Program-made: the position numbers and the translations under genes
Part shown: positions 9,222 through 17,199 of the stretch, in pieces
Layout: the number at the start of each line of letters is the position of its first letter
Position numbering within the stretch: position 1 is the stretch's first letter
Notes under the pieces: model-generated
What the model saw: the letters and a program-made list of their open reading frames with translations, nothing else
Databases searched by the model: none
What the model was told of the DNA's origin: nothing
Source: JAAYTY01 sp964569245
Lineage (GTDB): Bacteria; Fermentibacterota; Fermentibacteria; Fermentibacterales; Fermentibacteraceae
DNA: 64,000 bases
Direction: 5' to 3'
NCBI GenBank assembly: GCA_964569245.1
Contig: CAZMTK010000006.1
Coordinates: 62,001-126,000 of the forward strand

Positions 9222-9664
9222 ACCAGCTCATCGCGTATACAGGAGTGGCGCTTGCCGCCGCACTGGCGGGGATCGGCTCGGCGGTAGGCGTCGGCCTCGT
9301 CGGCCGTGCCGCCGCCGGAGTCCTGAGCGTCGATCCCAAGAAGTTCGGGAAGCTCCTGCTCCTCGTCGCACTTCCCGGGACACAGGGCATCTACGGCTTC
9401 GTGATCGCATTCCTCCTGCTGGGCCGCATACAGGGGGCGGACCTGGGGGCGGACCCCGCGTTCGCGTGGAAGGCTCTCATGGCCGGCGTGCCCGTGGCTT
9501 TCGCGGGGCTCATGTCCGCCATACACCAGGCAAGGGTCGGCGTCTCCGGGGTGGCCCTTGCCGCCAAGCAGCCAGCCGACGCGGCCAAGGGGCTCATCCT
9601 GGCCGTCTTCGTCGAGTTCTACGCGATCCTCGGCTTCCTGGTCTCGTTCCTCATGCTCCCGTAG
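9218..9664 (+). CDS. V-type ATP synthase/ATPase subunit K (rotor ring proteolipid)
   Basis: A 148-residue double-hairpin proteolipid with four membrane helices that builds the ion-carrying rotor ring. The Na+-binding residues of the Enterococcus hirae NtpK ring (L61, T64, Q65, Q110, E139) line up as L52, T55, Q56 (in ALPGTQGIYGF), Q104 (in IHQARVG) and E133 (in FVEFYAILG). Spacings L-T-Q and Q-to-E (29) are identical. The ring is therefore predicted to carry Na+ rather than H+. GTG 9218 follows GGGAG by eight bases and overlaps the stop of subunit I. Confidence 0.95.
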   Translation: MNQLIAYTGVALAAALAGIGSAVGVGLVGRAAAGVLSVDPKKFGKLLLLVALPGTQGIYGFVIAFLLLGRIQGADLGADPAFAWKALMAGVPVAFAGLMSAIHQARVGVSGVALAAKQPADAAKGLILAVFVEFYAILGFLVSFLMLP

Positions 9665-9673
9665 GATCCCGGG

Positions 9674-10258
9674 ATGTCTCTCGAGGCGATCCGGGCGAAG
9701 ATAGAGGAGGATGCCGCAGCCGAGGCCCGCGCGATACGCGCCGCAGCAGAGGCGGACCTGGAGGCCGCGAAGACGGAGACACGCGCAAGGCTCTCCGTCG
9801 AGTACGAGCGGGATTCGAAGAGGCTCGCCGCCGACATGGACGATCTCGAGGCGCGCCTGGGCTACCATGCCGCGCGCGGCTTCGAGCTCGAGGTGGAGAA
9901 CGCCTCCCGCAGCATCATAGATACCGCAATCGACCGGGCGGTGGAGCGGCTGGCCTCTCTTCCCGACGCGGAGTACGGCCAGCTGATCGGCACCATACTG
10001 GGAAACTGCGGGATGGAGGGCACCATAGAGGTTCTGATCTCCCCAGTGGACGAGAACAGGCTCACTCAGAAATTCTTCGACGCCAGGTCGGACATGGAGC
10101 GGCGTTTCGTCCTTTCCTCCGAAAGGCACGGCGGAAGGGGCGGCGTCATCCTGCGCTCCGGAAGGATCAGCCTCAACGCGACCTTCTCCATGGCGGCCGC
10201 GCTGGCTCGCGAGTCCCTGGTGATGGACCTGGCGGCCCTGCTTCCGGGGAAGGATTGA
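9674..10258 (+). CDS. V-type ATP synthase/ATPase subunit E (peripheral stalk)
   Basis: A 194-residue stator subunit. The N-terminal third is a charged coiled coil (IRAKIEEDAAAEARAIRAAA) that would pair with the small coiled-coil subunit; the C-terminal part is a globular domain with the usual late segment (GGVILRSGRISLNATFS) that contacts the A3B3 head. ATG 9674 begins ten bases after the subunit K stop. The stop overlaps the ATG of subunit C (TGATG). Identified from domain order and operon position; E subunits diverge in sequence. Confidence 0.88.
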   Translation: MSLEAIRAKIEEDAAAEARAIRAAAEADLEAAKTETRARLSVEYERDSKRLAADMDDLEARLGYHAARGFELEVENASRSIIDTAIDRAVERLASLPDAEYGQLIGTILGNCGMEGTIEVLISPVDENRLTQKFFDARSDMERRFVLSSERHGGRGGVILRSGRISLNATFSMAAALARESLVMDLAALLPGKD

Positions 10259-11229
10259 TGCGCAGCCTCTTCCTCTTCGCCAACGGCAGGGTTGCCGCTC
10301 TCGAGCGCGATTTCATCCAGCAGAGGTCGTGGCAGATGCTCCTGGCCGCACGCGACCTGGAAGAGACCGAGCGGCTCCTGGCTGACACCTGGTACGACCG
10401 CTTCCTGTCGAGGGGCGACATCGAAAGCTGCTTCGACCAGGCCATGCAGGCAACGGAGCAGGAGCTGGTGGAGCTTTCCGAGGACCCGGCTCTCGTCAGG
10501 GGGCTCCTTCACAGGAGGGACGCTCGCAACGCCAGATATCTCTGGAAGGCCTCCCTGCTGGGGGGAACGACGGAGCCCGAGCTGGAGCGCCCCGGCCTCA
10601 TTCCGGTGGAGGTCCTGGCCGCCGCCGCCGCAGCCGACCCTGGAGAGGAGCAGGATCTTCCCCCTCTGTTCGCGAAGGCGCTTTCCGAAGCCAGGGAGGC
10701 CGCCCGGTCGGGTGTGGCTGCAGTGGACATGGTGATGGACAGGCTGGCTGCCGCAGTCGAGCTGGAGGACCTTCCCGGCATGGATCCGGGATTCGAGGCA
10801 TACGCGAGAACCAGGATGGACATCCTGAACTTCCAGGCGGCCGGGAGGTGCCGTCTGGCGGGCATGGACCTGCCGGCTATCGAGGCCATGCTTCTGCCCG
10901 GAGGAAGCCGCGAGCCCGGCGAGCTGGCTAAGGCCGCCGTGGCCGGCCAGCTCCCTCAGGCCGCTGCGGAAACACCCGGCATGGAACACCTCGCCGGCGT
11001 TCTTCGGGAGGCGCTGGCCGGCGGATCCTTCCTCGAGTACCAGAGGGAGGCGGAGAGGACCCTGATGGAGATGCTCGACATCGGATCTTTCGCCGTATTC
11101 GGTCCCGCGCCCCTCGCCGCGTTCCTTCTGAAGCGGGAGATGGAGATCGCCCACCTCCGCATCCTTTTCGCGTCGCGCGCCGCGGGCATGGACAGGAGCA
11201 GGCTGCACAGACGCCTGCCGAGGGGGTAG
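10258..11229 (+). CDS. V-type ATP synthase/ATPase subunit C (d-type, rotor-shaft cap)
   Basis: A 323-residue, mostly helical protein matching the V-type C (AC39/d) family, the funnel that joins the central shaft (D, F) to the K ring. The start at ATG 10258 overlaps the subunit E stop; the same frame stays open far upstream, but that part is an alternative frame of K and E. Family-like features are the C-terminal SFLEYQREAERTLMEML region and the terminal KREMEIAHLRILFASRAAG segment, which resembles the conserved EIRNIRIILRGK-type end. It lies between subunits E and F as expected. Confidence 0.88.
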   Translation: MRSLFLFANGRVAALERDFIQQRSWQMLLAARDLEETERLLADTWYDRFLSRGDIESCFDQAMQATEQELVELSEDPALVRGLLHRRDARNARYLWKASLLGGTTEPELERPGLIPVEVLAAAAAADPGEEQDLPPLFAKALSEAREAARSGVAAVDMVMDRLAAAVELEDLPGMDPGFEAYARTRMDILNFQAAGRCRLAGMDLPAIEAMLLPGGSREPGELAKAAVAGQLPQAAAETPGMEHLAGVLREALAGGSFLEYQREAERTLMEMLDIGSFAVFGPAPLAAFLLKREMEIAHLRILFASRAAGMDRSRLHRRLPRG

Positions 11230-11235
11230 GAAAGC

Positions 11236-11565
11236 GTGGCAGGGGGCCCTTCGATAGCTTTCATAGGCGACGCCGACTCCGTTCTCGGCTTCAGGGCGCT
11301 CGGCGTTCACGCGGAGGTGCCTGCGAGCCCGGAGCAGGCTGTCCAGGCCTTCAGGTCGCTCGTATCGCGTGGCGCGAGCGTGATAGCTGTGACGGAGGAC
11401 TTCCTGGACGTGCTCAGGGACGAGATCGAACTCGCTGCCGGGAGACCCGTCCCTGCGGTGATCATCCTTCCAGGCGTCAGGGGCTCGAAGGGGCGCGGCG
11501 GAGAGACCATCCGCAGACAGATTACAAGAGCCGTGGGAGTCGATCTCATGGCGGACGACCGTTGA
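11236..11565 (+). CDS. V-type ATP synthase/ATPase subunit F
   Basis: A 109-residue subunit of the central shaft with a Rossmann-like fold. The N-terminus IAFIGDADSVLGFRALGV is the family signature (strand, then GD-x-x-x-x-GFRLAG). Another hallmark is VIAVTEDFLDVLRDEI in the middle, and the C-terminus has the conserved IRRQITRAVGVDL region. GTG 11236 follows the subunit C stop by six bases with a GG-rich site just upstream. It precedes subunit A after 33 bases. Confidence 0.92.
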   Translation: MAGGPSIAFIGDADSVLGFRALGVHAEVPASPEQAVQAFRSLVSRGASVIAVTEDFLDVLRDEIELAAGRPVPAVIILPGVRGSKGRGGETIRRQITRAVGVDLMADDR

Positions 11566-11598
11566 CCTCGACAACAACCGGGCGGAGGGCTTCATCGC

Positions 11599-13383
11599 AT
11601 GGCACAGGGTAGGATCCAGAAGGTTGCAGGCCCGCTAGTCGTCGCCACGGGCATGCCCGATGCACGCATGTACGACGTGGTTTACGTCTCCGACTACCGG
11701 CTGATCGGCGAGATCATCGAGATCAAGGGGGACAGGGCATCCATCCAGGTCTACGAGGAAACCGGCGGGCTCGGACCGGGCGACCCTGTCTACTCGACGG
11801 GGGAGCCCCTCTCGGTCGAGCTGGGACCAGGCCTCCTCGGGTCTATCTACGACGGCATACAGAGGCCGCTGGACAAGGTGAGGGAGAAGGCCGGCGACTG
11901 GATAACGAGAGGGGTCAATCTCCCCGGACTCGACCATTCCAGGAAGTGGTCCTTCACGCCTGCGGCAGAACCCGGCGCCGTCGTAGAGGGGGGAACGATC
12001 CTCGGCATGGTGCCCGAGACGGAGACGATAGAGCACAGGGTCATGGCCCCCCCCGACGTGTCCGGCAGGCTTGCCTGGATCGCGCCGGCTGGAGACTACA
12101 CTATCGACGACGAGATAGCGAGGGTGGAATCTGGCGGCAGGGTCAGATCCGTCACGATGTGCCAGCGCTGGCCCGTCAGGAAGCCCAGGCCCTGCAGGGA
12201 GAAGATGGCTCCCGTGGAGCCTCTGACTACCGGGCAGCGGGTCGTGGATGCCTTCTTCCCCGTGGGGAAGGGAGGCACGGCCTGCGTTCCCGGCCCCTTC
12301 GGCAGCGGGAAGACGGTCATACAGCACCAGCTCGCCAAGTGGGCCGACGCCGAGATAGTCGTCTACGTCGGATGCGGCGAGCGAGGCAACGAGATGACCG
12401 ACGTCCTGATCGAGTTCCCCGAGCTCGAGGATCCGCGCACGGGTAGGCCTCTCATCCTCAGGACTGTCCTGGTAGCCAACACCAGCAACATGCCTGTCGC
12501 GGCCAGGGAGGCTAGCGTCTATACGGGAATAACCATCGCGGAATACTTCCGGGACATGGGCTACTCCGTGGCGCTGATGGCTGACTCCACCTCCCGTTGG
12601 GCCGAGGCCATGCGCGAGATGTCGGGGCGCCTCGAGGAGATGCCGGGGGAGGAAGGTTATCCCGCATATCTCGGCACCAGGATCGCGGAGTTCTACGAGC
12701 GAGCCGGCAGGGTGTCCTGCATAGGCTCGCCCGACCGCTCCGGAGCGCTCACGGTGGTAGGCGCGGTCAGCCCCGCAGGCGGCGACCTGTCAGACCCCGT
12801 CGTCCAGGCCACACTTCGCGTCGTGAAGGTGTTCTGGAGCCTCCAGGCCAGGCTCGCCTACATGAGGCACTTCCCCGCGATCGGATGGCTCGAGAGCTAC
12901 TCCCTTTACACCATCAACCTAGCCGACTACTACAGCGCCACCCTGGGCCCGGAGTGGGCCATAGCCAGGGACAGGGCGATCGCACTGCTGCAGGAGGAGG
13001 CGAACCTCCAGGAGATAGCGAGGCTGGTCGGAGCTGAGTCCCTGTCGCCCGAGGGGCAGCTCACGCTCTACACCGCCCGCTCGATAAGGGAGGACTTCCT
13101 CCACCAGAACGCCTTCCACGAAGTGGACACGTACTGCTCGCTGGCGAAGCAGAAGGATCTCCTGGGGATGATCATGGAGATACACGGCATGATGGCTTCC
13201 GCTCTCGAGGCCGGAGTAGCCCCGCGCGACCTGTTCTCGCTCCGCTCGAGGGAGGATGTCGCAAGAGCCCGGTACGCCCCGGAGGGCGACCGATCGTACT
13301 TCGAGAGAACGCTGAACTCGGTCCGCTCCGAGATCGACAGTCTCATATCCATGGCTGCCGCCACCACGGAGGTTGCCCGATGA
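11599..13383 (+). CDS. V-type ATP synthase/ATPase catalytic subunit A
   Basis: The 594-residue catalytic subunit, which holds the ATP site. The N-terminal beta-barrel (GRIQKVAGPLVVATGM) is followed by the A-specific non-homologous bulge and the Walker A loop GPFGSGKT at residues 232-239. GCGERGNEMTDVLIEFPEL and ADSTSRWAEAMREMSGRLEE are further family signatures. Length is normal. Its stop overlaps the ATG of subunit B (ATGA), so A and B translation are coupled. Together with I and K this makes the motor complete. Confidence 0.98.
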   Translation: MAQGRIQKVAGPLVVATGMPDARMYDVVYVSDYRLIGEIIEIKGDRASIQVYEETGGLGPGDPVYSTGEPLSVELGPGLLGSIYDGIQRPLDKVREKAGDWITRGVNLPGLDHSRKWSFTPAAEPGAVVEGGTILGMVPETETIEHRVMAPPDVSGRLAWIAPAGDYTIDDEIARVESGGRVRSVTMCQRWPVRKPRPCREKMAPVEPLTTGQRVVDAFFPVGKGGTACVPGPFGSGKTVIQHQLAKWADAEIVVYVGCGERGNEMTDVLIEFPELEDPRTGRPLILRTVLVANTSNMPVAAREASVYTGITIAEYFRDMGYSVALMADSTSRWAEAMREMSGRLEEMPGEEGYPAYLGTRIAEFYERAGRVSCIGSPDRSGALTVVGAVSPAGGDLSDPVVQATLRVVKVFWSLQARLAYMRHFPAIGWLESYSLYTINLADYYSATLGPEWAIARDRAIALLQEEANLQEIARLVGAESLSPEGQLTLYTARSIREDFLHQNAFHEVDTYCSLAKQKDLLGMIMEIHGMMASALEAGVAPRDLFSLRSREDVARARYAPEGDRSYFERTLNSVRSEIDSLISMAAATTEVAR

Positions 13384-14777
13384 TCAGGGAATACCGCACG
13401 ACCACCGAGATCGCCGGCCCTCTGATGCTGGTCGAGGGCGTGTCGGGCGTGACCTACGAGGAGCTGGCCGAGATAGAGCTTCCGGGGGGCGAGAGGAGGC
13501 ACGGCCGCGTTCTCGAGATAGACGGCTCCCGGGCTCTGGTACAGATCTTCGAGGGGTCGAGCGGCGCGGACATTGCCGACAGCACGGTGAGGTTCCTTGG
13601 CAGGGGAGTCGAGCTCGGCGTCTCCTCCTCCATGCTCGGGAGGATCTTCGACGGGCAGGGCAGGCCCAGGGCTCCGTTCGACACTTCTCCTCCTGTAGTT
13701 CCGGAGCGCATGCTGAACATCAACGGCGCCCCCCTGAACCCCTACGCCAGAGACTATCCCGCCGAGTTCATCCAGACCGGCTTCAGTTCTATCGACGGGA
13801 TAAACACTCTGGTCCGCGGACAGAAGCTCCCCGTGTTCAGCGGGAGCGGACTGCCCCACTCCGCCGTAGCAGCGCAGATAGCGAGGCAGGCCAGGGTGCT
13901 CGGAGAGGGCGAAGCCTTCGCCGTGGTGTTCGCGGCGCTCGGCATCACGTTCGAGGAGGCGGACTACTTCATAAGGGACTTCCGCAGGACCGGCGCCATG
14001 GACAGGGCGGTCGTCTTCCTCAATCTCGCGAACGACCCGGCCATCGAGAGGATCGCCACTCCCCGCATGGCTCTCACCGCGGCCGAGTATCTCGCCTACG
14101 AGAAGGACATGCACATCCTCGTCATCCTGACCGACATGACGAACTACTGCGACGCCCTGCGCGAGATATCCGCCGCACGGAAGGAGGTGCCGGGGCGCCG
14201 GGGGTATCCCGGCTACCTCTACACGGACCTGTCGACGATCTACGAGAGAGCGGGCCGCATCAAGGGGAGGAAGGGCTCGATCACCCAGATTCCCATTCTG
14301 ACCATGCCCGAGGACGACAAGACCCACCCCATTCCGGACCTTACGGGTTACATCACCGAGGGCCAGCTCATACTCAACAGGGAGCTCCACAAGAGAGGCG
14401 TCTATCCTCCGATGGACGTCATGGAGTCCCTCTCCCGTCTGAAGGACAAGGGAATCGGCAGAGGCAAGACGAGAGAGGATCACTCGGACCTCTTCAACCA
14501 GCTCATGGCAGCGTACTCCTCCGGCAAGAACGCGAGAGAGCTCGCGGTCATACTGGGAACGGCCGCGCTGAGCGACCTCGATCAGCTGTACCTGAAGTTC
14601 GCTGAGGAGTACGAACGCAGATACATCAGCCAGGGCGAGTCCGACAACCGGGGCATCGAGGAGACCCTCGACCTCGGATGGCAGCTTTTAAAAATCCTCC
14701 CCCGGTCTGAGATGAAGAGAATCAGGCCTGAGTACCTCGACAGATACTGGCCGGTCTCCTCGGGCGAGGGAAGCTGA
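13380..14777 (+). CDS. V-type ATP synthase/ATPase regulatory subunit B
   Basis: The 465-residue non-catalytic subunit that alternates with A in the head. The P-loop position reads FSGSGLPHSAVAAQI, the degenerate form typical of B subunits. Other signatures are GRIFDGQGRPR, NTLVRGQKLPVFSG, LTDMTNYCDALREISAARKE and GYPGYLYTDLSTIYERAGR. The ATG overlaps the subunit A stop and the stop overlaps the ATG of subunit D. Confidence 0.97.
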   Translation: MIREYRTTTEIAGPLMLVEGVSGVTYEELAEIELPGGERRHGRVLEIDGSRALVQIFEGSSGADIADSTVRFLGRGVELGVSSSMLGRIFDGQGRPRAPFDTSPPVVPERMLNINGAPLNPYARDYPAEFIQTGFSSIDGINTLVRGQKLPVFSGSGLPHSAVAAQIARQARVLGEGEAFAVVFAALGITFEEADYFIRDFRRTGAMDRAVVFLNLANDPAIERIATPRMALTAAEYLAYEKDMHILVILTDMTNYCDALREISAARKEVPGRRGYPGYLYTDLSTIYERAGRIKGRKGSITQIPILTMPEDDKTHPIPDLTGYITEGQLILNRELHKRGVYPPMDVMESLSRLKDKGIGRGKTREDHSDLFNQLMAAYSSGKNARELAVILGTAALSDLDQLYLKFAEEYERRYISQGESDNRGIEETLDLGWQLLKILPRSEMKRIRPEYLDRYWPVSSGEGS

Positions 14778-15439
14778 TGCCGATACAGGCACGCGCGACA
14801 AGGATGGAGCTGCTGCAGCTTCGCAAGAGGACCGCACTCGCGCGCAGGGGGCACAAGCTCCTCAAGGACAAGCTCGACGAGCTGATGAGGCAGTTCAAGA
14901 TTCTCATCGCCGAGTACATGGGTGCGAGGCAGCATCTGGAACGGGAGCTTGAAAACGCATATCGCGAGTTCCTGGTCGCACGAGCTTCGATGCGCAGTGC
15001 CGCGCTTTACGATGCGCTTCGCTACCCAGGAGCGGTGGCATCCGTAAGCACGACGACAAAAAGAGTTATGAACCTCACTCTTCCGGTATTTATAGTGACA
15101 GTAGAGGGATCGTTTCTCAACTACGGGATGTTCGAGACAACCCCCGAGCTTGATCGCTCCCTCGAGGTTTACGCACGCGTCCTGCCGGCGATCGTCAGAC
15201 TCGCCGGACAGGAAAAGGCCATAGGACTGCTTGCCGCGGAGATCGATAGAACCCGACGCAGGGTTAACGCACTCGAATACATCCTCATTCCCGAACTCGA
15301 ACAGGTGGTCGCAGCGATCCGTCTGAAGCTGGAGGAGATCGAAAGGGGCAACCTGACGAGACTGATGAAAGTCAAGAAGATGGCCGAGGTGCGTCGCGAA
15401 GCGGCCAGGACAGGGCATTCGCAGACAGTCACTGCGTGA
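14777..15439 (+). CDS. V-type ATP synthase/ATPase subunit D (central shaft)
   Basis: A 220-residue antiparallel coiled-coil shaft subunit that transmits rotation from the head to the K ring. The N-terminal signature TRMELLQLRKRTALARRGHK and the C-terminal LEQVVAAIRLKLEEIERGNL followed by RLMKVKKMAE are both typical. ATG 14777 overlaps the subunit B stop. It is the last gene of the nine-gene operon; 100 bases follow before the next gene, which has its own promoter. Confidence 0.95.
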   Translation: MPIQARATRMELLQLRKRTALARRGHKLLKDKLDELMRQFKILIAEYMGARQHLERELENAYREFLVARASMRSAALYDALRYPGAVASVSTTTKRVMNLTLPVFIVTVEGSFLNYGMFETTPELDRSLEVYARVLPAIVRLAGQEKAIGLLAAEIDRTRRRVNALEYILIPELEQVVAAIRLKLEEIERGNLTRLMKVKKMAEVRREAARTGHSQTVTA

Positions 15440-15452
15440 GCTTTCACGGCGC

Positions 15453-15480
15453 TTGACACGGCTTATCGTTTTTGTATTAA
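15453..15480 (+). promoter_or_regulatory. consensus-like promoter of the histone-like gene
   Basis: TTGACA at 15453-15458, a 16-base spacer and TATTAA at 15475-15480, directly preceded by TG. It is one of the two best sigma70-type promoters seen in the window. The leader before the ATG at 15539 is about 50 bases and contains a small hairpin around 15491-15510. Confidence 0.75.
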
Positions 15481-15538
15481 TAAGCCGCAGGGTCCGGACG
15501 AGCCGGAACCTGTTTGGCCTATCTCACAGGAGGGTGAG

Positions 15539-15676
15539 ATGCTCGAGCTGAAGAAGGCTGCTCCCAAGAAGGCGGTTGCCAAGAAGGCGGCTCCTGCCAA
15601 GAAGGCGGCTCCTGCCAAGAAGGCGGCTCCTGCCAAGAAGGCGGCTCCCGCCAAGGGCGGCTGCAAGAAGAAGTAG
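15539..15676 (+). CDS. histone H1-like lysine/alanine-rich small protein
   Basis: A 45-residue protein starting MLELKKAAPKKAVAKKAAPA and ending GGCKKK. About 36% of residues are lysine and most of the rest are Ala and Pro, in tandem KKAAPA units. This resembles the basic tails of bacterial H1/Hc-like proteins, which bind DNA (or RNA) non-specifically. An excellent AGGAGGGTG ribosome binding site precedes ATG 15539. The gene stands alone, with a consensus promoter upstream and a hairpin downstream, which suggests high expression. The single cysteine near the C-terminus could allow dimer formation (inference). No globular domain is present. Confidence 0.8.
   Translation: MLELKKAAPKKAVAKKAAPAKKAAPAKKAAPAKKAAPAKGGCKKK
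15581..15652 (+). repeat. four 18-bp tandem repeats encoding KKAAPA
   Basis: Four head-to-tail copies of AAGAAGGCGGCTCCTGCC (15581-15598, 15599-15616, 15617-15634, 15635-15652). Three are identical and the last has one T-to-C change. Near identity at the DNA level implies recent slippage and likely copy-number variation between strains. Confidence 0.95.
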
Positions 15677-15705
15677 CTCGACTCGACTCCGCAGGGATAG
15701 CGAGG

Positions 15706-15727
15706 GGCTCCGGGGCAACCCGGAGCC
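15706..15727. terminator. hairpin between convergent genes
   Basis: Perfect 9-bp stem GGCTCCGGG / CCCGGAGCC around a GCAA tetraloop, 30 bases after the histone-like stop and just before the end of the oppositely oriented MobB-like gene. It lacks a strong U tract, so it may work with Rho, or serve as a bidirectional barrier. Confidence 0.6.
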
Positions 15728-15733
15728 TCGAAC

Positions 15734-16333
15734 TCATTCGCGGCGTATTCTGACGATCACTTCTCCGCGGTCCGAGTATCCTCTGAGGGACGACACGAGA
15801 GCGGTGACGACGCTCTCGACCACTCTGGACGGAAAGCCCGAAAGGTCGAGAGGCCTGCCGGAGACGCTTACCTCTACGCGATTCGCGGAGCACCCCGCAC
15901 TGCATCTTCCTCCCGTGCCCTCGAGGTGTGCGTGCTCCAGGACTTCGAGGAACAGCCCATCCTCCACTGACGGCACCCCCGGAATCGAAACCTCGAACGA
16001 GGCTGCAGGCGAGAACGCCTCCTGCTGTCCGTCGCACGCGACGACGAGCGCTCCCTCCACCGGGATGCCGTCCACTATCAGCCAGTCTCCCGAGACGGAC
16101 GGCATGACATCCTCGATGCTGCTGCCCGGTCTCCTGTAGGAGAGGTCCGCCTCCGGCGAGACGAAAAGCATCTCGTGGAAGGGAGAGCTCTGGTAGGGAT
16201 CCGGGTCGCCCGACCTGTTCCACGGCGCCAGGTATGCCACCCTCCAGCCCCTGTCCGACATGATGCGGGCAAGGGTCGAAGCGCAGTCCAGCCTGGCCTT
16301 CGATGCCCCTCCCAGAACGTTAACGCATCTCAT
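15734..16333 (-). CDS. MobB-like protein with degenerate P-loop
   Basis: A 199-residue protein resembling MobB, the GTP-binding adaptor for molybdopterin-guanine dinucleotide synthesis. The N-terminus RCVNVLGGASKARLDCASTL is placed like the MobB P-loop (G-x-x-x-SGKTT), but the Lys-Thr/Ser pair is lost. DRGWRVAYLAPWN and DWLIVDGIP match the MobB sheet and DLVLVEG region. The C-terminal segment (VEVSVSGRPLDLSGFPSRVV to ALVSSLRG) resembles the extension in some archaeal and anaerobe MobB proteins. ATG 16333 follows GGAGG by seven bases. The neighbouring ThiF-like, AOR and ThiS-like genes support a tungsten/molybdenum cofactor role. Family assignment is tentative. Confidence 0.5.
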   Translation of the reverse strand: MRCVNVLGGASKARLDCASTLARIMSDRGWRVAYLAPWNRSGDPDPYQSSPFHEMLFVSPEADLSYRRPGSSIEDVMPSVSGDWLIVDGIPVEGALVVACDGQQEAFSPAASFEVSIPGVPSVEDGLFLEVLEHAHLEGTGGRCSAGCSANRVEVSVSGRPLDLSGFPSRVVESVVTALVSSLRGYSDRGEVIVRIRRE

Positions 16334-16435
16334 CCTGCAGCCTCCGTCGAATCTCCGACTCGCCCTTGTGCAGAGAACGCAAACTGTGTCCTGCTGAGCG
16401 CGTCAACACCGTCAATCTCCCGACGGGCGGCATCT

Positions 16436-17050
16436 TCAGCCGCCCGGCCGCCGGTCGAGCAGGAATCGCACGGCCTCGTGCGCCGCCAGAGCGGCTGCGA
16501 CTGCCACTCGTGTCGCCAGGGTGCCCGACTGGAGCCGGCTGTGCCCATCTCCCACTATCGAAAGACCTCGACGCCTGTCCGTCGCAATCTCCTCCGCCGG
16601 GCCGGCCCCGGCGATTCCCGAGATGGCTACTATCGGCACGTCCGGCAGACCTCGCATCCAGCACTCGAGCAGCATCTGCTTCGACTCGTCGAGATCTAGC
16701 GCCTCGACCAGCACGTGACATCCCTGGAAAAGCCCGCAGCTGTTGGAACTGTCGAGCCTGACCGGGAATGCCAGGACTTCCAGCCCGGGATCGATCATCG
16801 CCAGATTCTCGCGGAGCGCCTCGACCTTGAGGCGTCCTGTCTGGCCAGCATGGTAGGCCTGGCGGTTGAGGTTGGCGGTCTCGACGCGGTCGAAGTCCGC
16901 GATCACGAGAGAGCCGATGCCTGAACGAGCGAGAAGAACGGCGACATTCGACCCGATCCCCCCGGCTCCTGCGATTCCGGCCCTGCAGAGAGAGAGCTTC
17001 TCCGCGGTGCCCGGAGGGTTGTCCCGGAACATCGCCATCGAGCGGCTCAC
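16436..17050 (-). CDS. ThiF/MoeB-like E1 adenylyltransferase
   Basis: A 204-residue E1-like enzyme that adenylates the C-terminal Gly-Gly of a ubiquitin-fold sulfur carrier. The nucleotide site is AGIAGAGGIGSNVAVLLARS, followed by IADFDRVETANLNRQ (Asp, then the R-finger region) and GRLKVEAL. The zinc CxxC pairs of MoeB are absent, as in the short ThiF type. GTG 17050 is preceded by GGAGG and preferred over TTG 17116. The likely partner is the ThiS/MoaD-like gene at 19.8 kb. It reads in the same direction as the MobB-like gene, 102 bases upstream of it, and divergently from the ferredoxin-AOR genes. Confidence 0.85.
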   Translation of the reverse strand: MSRSMAMFRDNPPGTAEKLSLCRAGIAGAGGIGSNVAVLLARSGIGSLVIADFDRVETANLNRQAYHAGQTGRLKVEALRENLAMIDPGLEVLAFPVRLDSSNSCGLFQGCHVLVEALDLDESKQMLLECWMRGLPDVPIVAISGIAGAGPAEEIATDRRRGLSIVGDGHSRLQSGTLATRVAVAAALAAHEAVRFLLDRRPGG

Positions 17051-17076
17051 AGAACCTCCTTCGCCCTCCTGGATCG

Positions 17077-17106
17077 TTGCCCTTGCATGCCCTGGTATGC
17101 TAGAAT
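17077..17106 (+). promoter_or_regulatory. possible promoter of the ferredoxin-AOR operon
   Basis: TTGCCC (17077-17082), an 18-base spacer and TAGAAT (17101-17106) with an extended TGC just before it. It lies between the divergent ThiF-like and ferredoxin genes. The 94-base leader to the TTG start at 17200 is otherwise empty. Confidence 0.4.
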
Positions 17107-17199
17107 TCTCACTCAAATATCATTCTCCGGGTGCGGCCCCTCCGCAATGGCCGGAAGGTCCGCCCGGGGCCTTCCGACGAACCGTACGGAGGTGGCGAG

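Noticed and set aside
15581..15652. CRISPR-like array
   Set aside because: The repeats are contiguous 18-mers without spacers and are in frame with a protein.
15519..16223. Repeat-rich frames overlapping the histone-like gene (e.g. LLGRSRLLGRS type)
   Set aside because: They are other-frame readings of the 18-bp repeat; only the KKAAPA frame has an ideal ribosome binding site and promoter.
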